From positions 1 to 35,202 of the forward strand of contig JASHNX010000249.1 in NCBI GenBank assembly GCA_030041415.1: a DNA stretch of 35,202 nucleotides. Reading direction: 5' to 3'. Both the position numbers and the translations under genes were made by a program. Under the pieces are notes generated by a model. That model ran no database searches. It saw only the letters and a list, made by a program, of their open reading frames with translations, and was not told the DNA's origin. This document shows, piece after piece, positions 17,521 to 25,418 of the stretch; positions within the stretch are counted from its first letter, which is position 1; every line of letters begins with the position of its first letter. This stretch comes from Candidatus Sulfotelmatobacter sp. (GTDB lineage: Bacteria; Acidobacteriota; Terriglobia; Terriglobales; Acidobacteriaceae).

Positions 17521-18006
17521 TCACTTCCCCTTGCACAGTACCTGCCAACCCTCACGGTACACCTCAAACTTCGACATCCTTCTCTTGCTCCTCGGAAACA
17601 GCTTCATCCCCTTGATCTTCCCGAACACCGTCACCGGCACAACGTACCAAAGGTCCTCCGGCACAATGTAGGCCACCAGCACATCGATCTCTTTCAGGCT
17701 GTAAACCTTCCTGTATTCATTCCCATGAGCGTGAAAACTGTATCCGCCATACTTGTCCGCCCGGTACGCCGACTTCACCTGCACCCTCCACAGCTTTTCT
17801 CCTCCATCCACGATCAGATCGTACGGTTCGCTGTCGCCCCACGGCTTTGCTACCGCAAAGCCCATGCTCGACGCCTTGTGCAGAAACGCCGCCTCGGCCA
17901 TTTCTCCCCGCCGCTTCCTCGTCAAACTCCTCCACCACGCTGCATCCCGGGCCCGCCACTCCTCTGCTTCCGCCATCGCCATCAGATCGCCAATGCAAAT
18001 ACCCAT
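17521..18006 (-). CDS. PD-(D/E)XK_5 nuclease-like protein
   Basis: 161 residues from the ATG at 18006. Resembles the group I intron-associated PD-(D/E)XK endonuclease family (PDDEXK_5). Catalytic pattern: KRRGEMAEAAF (Glu35, Glu38), PYDLIVD (Asp63), and LWRVQVKSA (Gln76, Lys78), in the order E, D, QxK. Then SFHAHGNEYRKVYS and IDVLVAYIVPEDLWYVVP, typical of the family. It should cut DNA, perhaps as a stand-alone or repair-type nuclease. No intron is seen next to it. GGAGGG directly abuts the ATG, so spacing is poor; an in-frame ATG at 17982 is an alternative. The reading frame continues 100 codons upstream, but that part lies in repeat sequence and looks non-coding. Confidence 0.75.
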   Translation of the reverse strand: MGICIGDLMAMAEAEEWRARDAAWWRSLTRKRRGEMAEAAFLHKASSMGFAVAKPWGDSEPYDLIVDGGEKLWRVQVKSAYRADKYGGYSFHAHGNEYRKVYSLKEIDVLVAYIVPEDLWYVVPVTVFGKIKGMKLFPRSKRRMSKFEVYREGWQVLCKGK

Positions 18007-18044
18007 CCCTCCACATCCTCTCTGACTGTTTGTCCCAGAAACGT

Positions 18045-18150
18045 TGTCATCCCGAGCAAGCGCTTTTCTGCGAAGCGAGGGACCTGAGCGGGCCGCGCGA
18101 AGCGCCACGGTTTTTGTGGCGCAAGGATCGCGCGATTGGCCCGCTTCCTT
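18045..18150. repeat. Dispersed repeat, copy B, with nested hairpin
   Basis: Starts GTTGTCATCCCGAGCAAG, contains GCGAAGCGAGGGACCTGAG, and then a three-step inverted repeat: AGCGGGCC (18087-18094) with GGCCCGCT (18138-18145), GCGCGA (18095-18100) with TCGCGC (18128-18133), and GCGCCAC (18102-18108) with GTGGCGC (18116-18122). The ends match copy A; the hairpin sequence is different. Confidence 0.7.
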
Positions 18151-18356
18151 TATTTCTCCCCACCAAACCAAAAGCCCCCGCCGGGATCGTCTCCCGCGGA
18201 GGCCCTGGTCGCCGACACCTGTCGACGATATTGATAATGATGAAGCAGCGCGCCTGTGCAGCGAAAGGTCAAGCGTCACACGCTGTCTGTGGAATCTCCC
18301 AAGCAATCGCTTTAACCGGGAGCGCCTTCAGGCCCGGAGCAAATCCCACATCACCG

Positions 18357-18430
18357 ATGTCATTCCGAACATGCGCGTAGCGCCAGCGAGGGCCCCCCCC
18401 TGGGAAGCTGACCAGCGAGCGGCTCCCTGA
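18357..18430. repeat. Dispersed repeat, copy C (degenerate)
   Basis: Starts GATGTCATTCCGAACATGCG, like the left end of copy A, and runs through CGCCAGCGAGGGCCC. A run of seven C follows. It lacks a strong hairpin and looks decayed. Confidence 0.5.
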
Positions 18431-18473
18431 ACATCGTCTTTCCCACGCCGGCACACGGCCCACCAAAAACAAG

Positions 18474-18537
18474 CTCGGGAAGGGCACGACTTCAGTCGTG
18501 TATTAAGCTGGCGAAAGAGCGGCTTCAGCCGTTGAGG
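18474..18537 (+). repeat. Left REP pair (two hairpins) of the RAYT
   Basis: Hairpin 1: CACGAC (18485-18490), loop TTCA, GTCGTG (18495-18500), preceded by CGGGAAGGG. Hairpin 2: GCGGC, loop TTCA, GCCGT (18519-18532). The unit ends two bases before the transposase ATG. The mirrored unit lies at 18995-19066. Confidence 0.85.
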
Positions 18538-18538
18538 T

Positions 18539-19018
18539 ATGCCCTTGAAACCGACCCGCAACCTCAAACCGCACCGAACATATTTCGTAACCTTCTCAAC
18601 TTGGCAACGCCGCCAACTCTTCGTCGTCGAATCGTACGCGCGACTATTTCTCAAGACCCTATACGGCTATCGCCGTCAAGGACGTTTCGAACTGCACGCT
18701 TTTGTCCTAATGCCCGAGCACGCCCATTTATTGCTTACACCTGCCGTGGACGTCACATTGGAGCGATCAATCCAATTGATCAAGGGCGGATTTTCTCACG
18801 CCTTAGGTGTAGAGTTTGGCCGGAATGGTGAAGTGTGGCAACGCGGATTCACAGATCATCGGATTCGGGACGCTGCGGATTTTGAAGCGCATCGCGTCTA
18901 TATCCACGAAAATCCGGTGAAACGTGGACTCGTTGAATGTGCCTCAAGTTATCGCTGTTGTTCTGCGTACCCAGGGTTCAAATTAGACGGCTGGCCCTCG
19001 GCGGCTAAAGCCGCGTGA
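18539..19018 (+). CDS. REP-associated tyrosine transposase (RAYT, Y1/HUH family)
   Basis: 159 residues. The HUH core is HAFVLMPEHAHLLL, with the metal-binding HAH at 61-63; the catalytic tyrosine should be Tyr121 in HRVYIHENPVKRG. N-terminal RTYFVTFSTWQRRQLF and QRGFTDHRIRDAADF are family marks. RAYTs cut single-stranded REP hairpins and are thought to spread them; they are usually single-copy, domesticated IS200/IS605 relatives. Both flanks carry two REP hairpins in inverted order. The last codons (AAKAA, stop at 19016-19018) are read through part of the right REP pair, so gene end and repeat overlap. The ATG at 18539 has GAGG only one base before it, inside the left REP. Confidence 0.92.
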   Translation: MPLKPTRNLKPHRTYFVTFSTWQRRQLFVVESYARLFLKTLYGYRRQGRFELHAFVLMPEHAHLLLTPAVDVTLERSIQLIKGGFSHALGVEFGRNGEVWQRGFTDHRIRDAADFEAHRVYIHENPVKRGLVECASSYRCCSAYPGFKLDGWPSAAKAA

Positions 19019-19066
19019 TATCGAATGCCCTTAGCGGCACGACTAAAAGTCGTGCCCTTCCCGAAC
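18995..19066 (-). repeat. Right REP pair (two hairpins) of the RAYT
   Basis: Read on the minus strand this begins CGGGAAGGGCACGAC, loop TTTTA, GTCGTGC (19037-19055) and then GCGGC, loop TTTA, GCCGC (19001-19014), finishing CGAGGG. Same order and near-identical flanks as the left pair, in opposite orientation. Confidence 0.85.
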
Positions 19067-19151
19067 GTGATGTGGCAAGTCTCGCGAATTTCTCACGAAG
19101 ATGATAGGGAAGGGCGTTCCCTCGTGCCGCAATCTGAGCTGTGAGCAAGAT

Positions 19152-19182
19152 AAAAAGCCCCGCCGCAAGCGGGGCTTTTTTT
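19152..19182. terminator. Bidirectional intrinsic terminator
   Basis: Perfect 12-base stem AAAAAGCCCCGC / GCGGGGCTTTTT with loop CGCAA, ending in seven T on the plus strand and with a run of A on the other side. It lies between the RAYT unit and the toxin-antitoxin pair. Confidence 0.92.
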
Positions 19183-19192
19183 GTTCCCGATT

Positions 19193-19220
19193 TTGTTTGC
19201 GCCTCAACTTCCGCTAAACT
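19193..19220 (+). promoter_or_regulatory. Candidate promoter of the antitoxin gene
   Basis: TTGTTT at 19193-19198, 16-base spacer, TAAACT at 19215-19220. The -10 ends seven bases before the ATG at 19228, so the message may start at or near the start codon. Confidence 0.4.
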
Positions 19221-19227
19221 CACCTTT

Positions 19228-19539
19228 ATGGTACAGCGCTCCACCAATCAAAAACGCCATGCCCACGATCTGATTGATCGCATGGCGCCCGCCCAATTAT
19301 CTGCGGTCGTCAACCTGCTGGAAGTTATGCTCGATCCGCTGGCCGCCGCTCTTGCAAAAGCTCCTGAAGATGACGAACCGGTCACTGGAGACGAAGCTCT
19401 AGAGGCGAAAGAATCGAAGGCTGCGATCGCTCGGGGCGAAGGTGTCTCGCACGAAGAAGTCCTCGCTGAGATTGGGCTCAATCCCAAAGACTTCGGGCGT
19501 TTGGGCCGTACGCCACTGAACGCCGAACGCCGTAAGTAG
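19228..19539 (+). CDS. RelB-like antitoxin
   Basis: 103 residues. The ATG at 19228 is used because the longer frame would run through the terminator. The N-terminal half (HAHDLIDRMAPAQLSAVVNLLEVML) looks helical; the C-terminal half (KESKAAIARGEGVSHEEVLAEIGL) matches the 'ES..AI..G..ISHEEVL' pattern of RelB-family antitoxins. It should bind and neutralise the toxin encoded four bases downstream and, with it, repress the operon. The stop of this gene and start of the next are separated by four bases, which suggests coupling. Confidence 0.8.
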   Translation: MVQRSTNQKRHAHDLIDRMAPAQLSAVVNLLEVMLDPLAAALAKAPEDDEPVTGDEALEAKESKAAIARGEGVSHEEVLAEIGLNPKDFGRLGRTPLNAERRK

Positions 19540-19543
19540 CAAC

Positions 19544-19795
19544 ATGCCAAGGAAGATTGTCTGGAGCGAACGCGCCCGCGCCGAGCTTCGCGGAATCGAT
19601 CGAGCCAACGCGATCCGCATTCTTCACTCCCTGGCTCGTGCCGTGTTTACCGGCGAGGGAGATATCAAGCGGCTCAAAGGAATCGAACCGCCTGAATTCC
19701 GGCTGCGCGTCGGAGACTATCGGGTCCGCTTTCGCGAGTTCAACAACGCCATCGAAATCATCTCCGTTAAACATCGTCGCGACGCCTATCGCTAA
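19544..19795 (+). CDS. RelE/ParE-family toxin
   Basis: 83 residues, typical for the family. Pattern: IVWSERARAELRGIDRANAIRILHSL (N-terminal helices), then DIKRLKGIEPPEFRLRVGDYRVRFREF, and the end VKHRRDAYR. The RLRVGDYRVRF strand and the final HRRDAYR are hallmarks of this fold. RelE members cut mRNA at the ribosome and ParE members poison gyrase; the C-terminal HRRDAYR favours the RelE branch, but this is not proven. It lies four bases after the antitoxin gene. Confidence 0.88.
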   Translation: MPRKIVWSERARAELRGIDRANAIRILHSLARAVFTGEGDIKRLKGIEPPEFRLRVGDYRVRFREFNNAIEIISVKHRRDAYR

Positions 19796-19810
19796 GACTT
19801 TAGGACATAA

Positions 19811-19836
19811 AAAGCCCCGCCTTGCGGCGGGGCTTT
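19811..19836. terminator. Bidirectional terminator between relE and groEL
   Basis: Perfect 11-base stem AAAGCCCCGCC / GGCGGGGCTTT, loop TTGC, with A-rich and T-rich sides. It ends transcripts from both the toxin gene and groEL, which converge here. A 14-base direct repeat (AACGACTCGCGACT, 19847-19874) follows it. Confidence 0.9.
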
Positions 19837-19877
19837 CGTTCTTGCTAACGACTCGCGACTAACGACTCGCGACTCGC

Positions 19878-21685
<1,808 letters not shown>

Positions 21686-21705
21686 TTAATTCGGAAGCTC
21701 GTCTG

Positions 21706-21796
21706 GCGCTTTATTGCAATCGCTTCGCGATTGCGCGCCGTGACTCGCCCAGGTCCCTCGACTTGTGCAAACTACGCACTCGCTCGGGATGACAAC
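21706..21796. repeat. Repeat unit 2 inside groESL
   Basis: Starts GCGCTTTATTG and ends ACTCGCTCGGGATGACAAC like unit 1, but its hairpin is GCAATCGC/GCGATTGC with loop TTC. On the minus strand it reads GTTGTCATCCCGAGCGAG and then GTCGAGGGACCTGG, the full dispersed element. Confidence 0.8.
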
Positions 21797-21803
21797 CTGA
21801 GGG

Positions 21804-22139
21804 TTATCGCTTCGCGCCGGCGAGTTCTTTCTTGGACGAACTGGTCGATCCGGTCAGAACGCCGAGGACTTCGTCTTCCTTCATGATGATGTAGTCTTCG
21901 CCGTCGATTTTGATCTCGGTGCCGGAGTACTTGCCGAACAGAATGCGGTCGCCTTCCTTGACGGCGAGAGGGAAGGTTTTGCCTTCGTCGTTGGTGCGGC
22001 CTTTACCGGTGGAGATGACTTCGCCTTCCTGCGGCTTGTCCTTTGCTGAGTCAGGGATGATGATGCCGCCCCGGGTGGTCGTGGCTTCTTCCACGCGCTT
22101 CACCAGAATGCGGTCGTGTAGCGGGCTGAACTTCGCCAT
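21804..22139 (-). CDS. groES: 10-kDa co-chaperonin GroES
   Basis: Caps GroEL. 111 residues from the ATG at 22139, chosen because AAAGGAG lies eight bases before it; an upstream ATG in frame would add six residues. Signatures: [12 protein letters not shown], the mobile loop [54 protein letters not shown] short tail ([16 protein letters not shown]) extends beyond the usual end at the 'VLG' strand. First gene of the groESL unit; regulated by HrcA through the CIRCE site upstream. Confidence 0.97.
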   Translation of the reverse strand: MAKFSPLHDRILVKRVEEATTTRGGIIIPDSAKDKPQEGEVISTGKGRTNDEGKTFPLAVKEGDRILFGKYSGTEIKIDGEDYIIMKEDEVLGVLTGSTSSSKKELAGAKR

Positions 22140-22217
22140 AGTTGCAACTCCTTTCATGGTTGATAGAAGGTTGATCTTGCGTAAATCGATGAATTGTAAC
22201 TGGGATAGGCGGAACTG

Positions 22218-22244
22218 TTAGCAGTCAAGCCTACTGAGTGCTAA
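22218..22244 (-). promoter_or_regulatory. CIRCE operator for HrcA
   Basis: On the minus strand: TTAGCACTC, nine bases, GACTGCTAA. The consensus is TTAGCACTC-N9-GAGTGCTAA, so it matches all but one base. It begins on the last base of the -10 box of the groES promoter, so bound HrcA would block transcription until heat shock. Confidence 0.93.
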
Positions 22245-22273
22245 TTGTAAGGATGTGAGTGGCAGGTTGTCAA
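22244..22273 (-). promoter_or_regulatory. groESL promoter
   Basis: On the minus strand TTGACA (22268-22273), an 18-base spacer, and TACAAT (22244-22249), followed at once by the CIRCE. The -35 is perfect and the -10 has one mismatch. Confidence 0.88.
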
Positions 22274-22321
22274 GCAAGGGGCAAGCTCGGTAGTGGTGCT
22301 CTTGCGTGGAGATGGGGAAAA

Positions 22322-22486
22322 TCAGTCTTTCTTGTCTAGGTGATGCGCGCACAGCCCACAGACGCCACGGTCGAAATAAATCTGCCTCTCGCCAAATGGG
22401 ATGATTTGGCCGCATTGCCCGCACTTGTAGTTCTCGGCTCGCGCCAGTTTATCCCAAGCCTTCTCGTTATCGGGTACGTCTCCCAT
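22322..22486 (-). CDS. Small zinc-ribbon protein, 54 residues
   Basis: Not recognised as a named family. The ATG at 22486 opens a 54-residue frame with four cysteines in two CxxC pairs: YKCGQCGQ (Cys22, Cys25) and GVCGLCAHH (Cys43, Cys46), with AHH just after. This is the spacing of a minimal zinc ribbon. The N-terminus is charged and helical-looking (DNEKAWDKLARAENY). The frame is also open upstream, to beyond the stop of the neighbouring gene, so a longer start is possible. It follows the unknown gene at 22522 by 35 bases on the same strand, so they may share a transcript. Small proteins like this can be RNA-polymerase or ribosome-binding factors, but nothing here shows which. Confidence 0.6.
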   Translation of the reverse strand: MGDVPDNEKAWDKLARAENYKCGQCGQIIPFGERQIYFDRGVCGLCAHHLDKKD

Positions 22487-22521
22487 GATTCGGTAGTTGT
22501 CCTTATAGCGTGTTGCTGGAA

Positions 22522-23022
22522 CTAGGAAGAAGCGAGAATGTCCTCAAATTCCCCTAGTAAGGCAATGTGTCGTGCCGTTTCTAGGGGAGCCTTGGCATAA
22601 AACCGATTTTCGTTGAACGGTGCATTTATCTTTCTTTCGATCAGAAATGGCGATGTCTTGGTAACGGAGAACGCAGTGTCCGCCCAAAAAGCGATGCCCC
22701 CAACCTCAAAGTGCAAAGGAGATGTGCTACTACAAAGAGCAGATAGTTTATCGGCGAAGGTTGTCAATTTTGGATTAATGCTCCACAGGGGTTTATCGAG
22801 CCTAATCATCAATTCGCTCAGGTAAATCCTGCGCCGGACCATACTTGGATCGAATGTGAGGCTGAATTCAGTTACAGCACTTGAGACCACATTCTCCAAG
22901 AACTTGTCCGTGTCCTCCGTAGAGGAGCTGCTTCTCGCAACTAGACCATCGTTGAATATAGTCAGCTGCACATCCACAAAAACCTCTTCTCGCGCCTGGA
23001 ATGTTCCGTCCTTGAATATCAA
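22522..23022 (-). CDS. Unknown protein, A+T-rich gene
   Basis: I do not recognise this protein. It starts at TTG 23022 (AGAAAGG just before) and gives 166 residues; the frame is open to 23115, but that part only overlaps the rhodanese gene in another frame. Sequence features: alternating hydrophobic pattern (EEVFVDVQLTIFND), SSSSTED, VGGIAFWADTAF and a last helix HIALLGEFEDI. No signal peptide, no membrane helix and no catalytic motif are seen. The DNA is clearly more A+T-rich than its neighbours, which suggests a different origin. It sits between the rhodanese gene (8 bases before) and the 54-residue zinc-ribbon gene (35 bases after). The start is uncertain. Confidence 0.5.
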   Translation of the reverse strand: MIFKDGTFQAREEVFVDVQLTIFNDGLVARSSSSTEDTDKFLENVVSSAVTEFSLTFDPSMVRRRIYLSELMIRLDKPLWSINPKLTTFADKLSALCSSTSPLHFEVGGIAFWADTAFSVTKTSPFLIERKINAPFNENRFYAKAPLETARHIALLGEFEDILASS

Positions 23023-23029
23023 GCCTTTC

Positions 23030-23482
23030 TTAGCCTTTGTCGCGCCAGTTAGTAACGATGTTGTCGGCGATATAGAGGGCTTTGACGTTGGTGAAGCCCA
23101 TGGCACGCAGGGCATCGTCGGCGGCCTTGACGTTCGGGCAATGGGTCCAGGGACAGCATCCGCAGTAGATGACGATGAACTGATTGCGCGGGAGCGAGGC
23201 TACGCGCTTGCGCAGTTTGTCGAGAGCGGACGCGTCGGAGGCGGGGCCGAAGTACTCGGAGCCGGGAATGTGTCCTTGCAGGTAGAGGACGTGGAATCCG
23301 ACATGGATTAATAACGGCTTTTCTGCCTTCGGGGACTGGATGATTTTGACGAGGTCCTCAGGGTTGATGAGATGGGATGCGGGGATGGTGCTGGCCTGAA
23401 AAGCAAAGGCGAGGGAAGAGACAAGGATTGATGACGTTACTGTGACGGCGAGTGCGGTGCGGTTGAGGCGACGCAGGTTCAT
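23030..23482 (-). CDS. Secreted rhodanese-like protein
   Basis: 150 residues. A signal peptide (MNLRRLNRTALAVTVTSSILVSSLAFA) is followed by a rhodanese fold: LVKIIQSP, LLIHVGFHVLYLQGHIPGSEY, and the loop VIYCGCCPWTHCPN, which carries the active Cys107, with further cysteines at 109, 110 and 115, then ALRAMGFTNVKAL. Rhodaneses carry sulfur as a persulfide; the Cys-rich CGCCPW..CP loop marks a periplasmic subgroup that has extra cysteines of unknown role. First gene of the minus-strand group. Confidence 0.88.
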   Translation of the reverse strand: MNLRRLNRTALAVTVTSSILVSSLAFAFQASTIPASHLINPEDLVKIIQSPKAEKPLLIHVGFHVLYLQGHIPGSEYFGPASDASALDKLRKRVASLPRNQFIVIYCGCCPWTHCPNVKAADDALRAMGFTNVKALYIADNIVTNWRDKG

Positions 23483-23566
23483 GGTGACCTCTTTTCACGT
23501 GGATTGTGAATGTCTTCCATCCTAATATTTTGCTAAAGAAAGGGGAGCATTGCGAGCAGTCAGTTT

Positions 23567-23592
23567 GCGGCGCGCCTGAAGGCGCGCCCTTT
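23567..23592 (-). repeat. Orphan REP hairpin
   Basis: On the minus strand AAAGGGCGCGCC, loop TTCA, GGCGCGCC: an 8-base perfect stem (23569-23576 with 23581-23588). It has the loop and AAGGG flank of the RAYT REP hairpin (AAGGGCACGAC, TTCA, GTCGTG), with a different stem. Confidence 0.6.
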
Positions 23593-23716
23593 CAAAGCAC
23601 ACCTCAGGCGCTATGGATCGGGTACCCGACAGTTGGCTGACGATGAAGAGCAAAACCCCCACCCAAGCCAAAGGAGGGCTTGGATGGGCACCCGACGTCG
23701 TTTCGAAATCGGTCGA

Positions 23717-25171
23717 TTACGGTTTGAAATCGGCAATTCCAACCTTGACTACCGTGCCGCGCGGTTTGGGTTTCGTCTGCTCTGTTTTTTTATCGTCCTG
23801 TTTCTCTTCCGGCTTTTCTTCCGTTTTGCCTGGCAGCTTGTCTTTCTGTTCAGCAGGGGTTGGGGGCTTTTCGGTCCAATCAGCGTAGACGCGGCTGCCG
23901 TAGGCGGCGATTCCGATGTAGTCACCAAAGAAGACGCCGCTGGCGTTGAAGGCATCGGTGGTCCACGCGTAGTTCTGGAAGGTGTTTCCGCTGTCGGTTG
24001 AGCGAGCGAGGGTGACGGTTTGGGTTGTGTTGGTCGGATCGTCCCGGCGATCGTAGAAAACGACATTCGCCGATCCATCCACAGGATCGACGGCCAGCCA
24101 CTGGAAGAACTGATCTGCACCGTTGTGGACCGGATCGTTATTCACGCGCACCGGTGCGCTCCACTTCTTGCCGTGATCGTTCGAGGTCGAACAAAAAATG
24201 TCGAGGTCGCCGTTGCGGTAATCGCTCCAGGTTATGTACAGGCGCTGGCTTCGCGGATCGACGCCGATCTGCGGAAATCCGTTGGCGCGCTCGAGCGTTT
24301 CGACGGCGTACATGAGTGGAGCGGTATGAACGACGGGGCGGGCGCGGGAAAAAGTTTTGCCGCCATCGCGGGAAATAGCCAGAAAAATATCGTCGTCCTG
24401 GCTCCAGATTGCGTAGATGCGGCCGTCGGGGCCGACGGCTGCGTCGAATCCTTCGGCCGCGCCGTTATCGTCGCGAGGCAGTCCGGGGGTTCGATCGATT
24501 TCAATGGGCGGAGACCAGGTTTTGCCGTCGTCGGTGGAGCGGGAGAATAACATTTTCGAGTCGGTGACCGACCAGCGGGTCCAACCTATATAAAGGTTGC
24601 CGGCGTAGCGGCTGCTGGTGGTGTCGGCAACGATGTAAGGCTTGTCTTCGAAGGGAATTCCGGGCTGAGTTGGCTGCTCGGCTACGGGAAAATCATTTTT
24701 CTCCCAGGTCGCCCCGCCATCGAGCGAACGCCGCACGAGGATTCCGTTGCGGGTGGCACCGTGTCCCCAATAATTGAAAGTTCCGAGTTTGTCGAAAGCG
24801 ATATAGCAGATGAAGGCGTGGCCTTGCTTATCGAACGTGGTGGAGACATCTCCGGAGATTTTGTAGTTCCCCGGCGCGACGCCCTCAGCCGATTTCCAGG
24901 TGTGGCCGGCATCTTGCGAGTAAGAAGCGTGAGCATTGTCCTGGAATACGGCAACGACCTGCTGCGGGTTGTTCGGATTAACGGCGATCGAGGGCTCAGT
25001 GAACGAGCCGGGCTCGGGAGTCAGAGAGAATACTTGCGCTCCCGGCGCTTTGGGCAACGTTGACGACGATTGGCTTTGTGAGAAGAGCGTGAAGCTCAAT
25101 ATGGCAGCGAAAGTGAAAACCAGGTTTCTTTGGCAGGGAAGCCATGAAAATCGGTGGAATGAATTGCGCAT
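23717..25171 (-). CDS. Secreted BNR/Asp-box beta-propeller protein
   Basis: 484 residues from ATG 25171; an ATG at 25183 is also possible, since GGAGAG lies between them in a less regular position. The N-terminus carries a signal peptide (LVFTFAAILSFTLFSQS). The body has at least six Asp-box turns: SQDAGHTWKS, SLDGGATWEK, STDDGKTWSPP, SRDGGKTFSRA, SNDHGKKWSAP and STDSGNTFQN. These mark sialidase-type six-bladed propellers, which in secreted proteins bind or cut glycans or act as scaffolds. The full catalytic set of a sialidase (Arg triad, Tyr) was not confirmed. The C-terminus is a Lys/Glu/Pro-rich tail (about 425-470). It diverges from the M16 peptidase gene. Confidence 0.85.
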   Translation of the reverse strand: MRNSFHRFSWLPCQRNLVFTFAAILSFTLFSQSQSSSTLPKAPGAQVFSLTPEPGSFTEPSIAVNPNNPQQVVAVFQDNAHASYSQDAGHTWKSAEGVAPGNYKISGDVSTTFDKQGHAFICYIAFDKLGTFNYWGHGATRNGILVRRSLDGGATWEKNDFPVAEQPTQPGIPFEDKPYIVADTTSSRYAGNLYIGWTRWSVTDSKMLFSRSTDDGKTWSPPIEIDRTPGLPRDDNGAAEGFDAAVGPDGRIYAIWSQDDDIFLAISRDGGKTFSRARPVVHTAPLMYAVETLERANGFPQIGVDPRSQRLYITWSDYRNGDLDIFCSTSNDHGKKWSAPVRVNNDPVHNGADQFFQWLAVDPVDGSANVVFYDRRDDPTNTTQTVTLARSTDSGNTFQNYAWTTDAFNASGVFFGDYIGIAAYGSRVYADWTEKPPTPAEQKDKLPGKTEEKPEEKQDDKKTEQTKPKPRGTVVKVGIADFKP

Positions 25172-25418
25172 AGACAGAACCATCTCTCCAATACGATCGG
25201 GGGTTCCTCGCTGGATCGGATTCTCGTTGTTTAACTCGAACACGGGACCGAAACCTACTTCGCAAGGCATCTTAATTATGCTACTGAACCGAGCGGGAGC
25301 AAAAATTGAAGGGAAGGCATTTTGGATTCAGTCAAGTGAGCGCCCCAGCATCCCCGGTTGTTAGAATTGTTTATAGTTGCGGCGGTGTTTTGAGCAAGTC
25401 GCAGCAAGAGGTGCCGCA

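Larger units (their letters stand above)
18007..18538. other. Gene-free 532-base gap rich in hairpins and repeats
   Basis: No gene is supported. It holds two dispersed repeat copies (18045-18150 and 18357-18430) and the left REP pair of the transposase (18474-18537). Between them the sequence shows nothing recognisable. Confidence 0.65.

Noticed and set aside
19141..19227. Longer start for the antitoxin
   Set aside because: It would read through the terminator and has no ribosome site; ATG 19228 is more natural.
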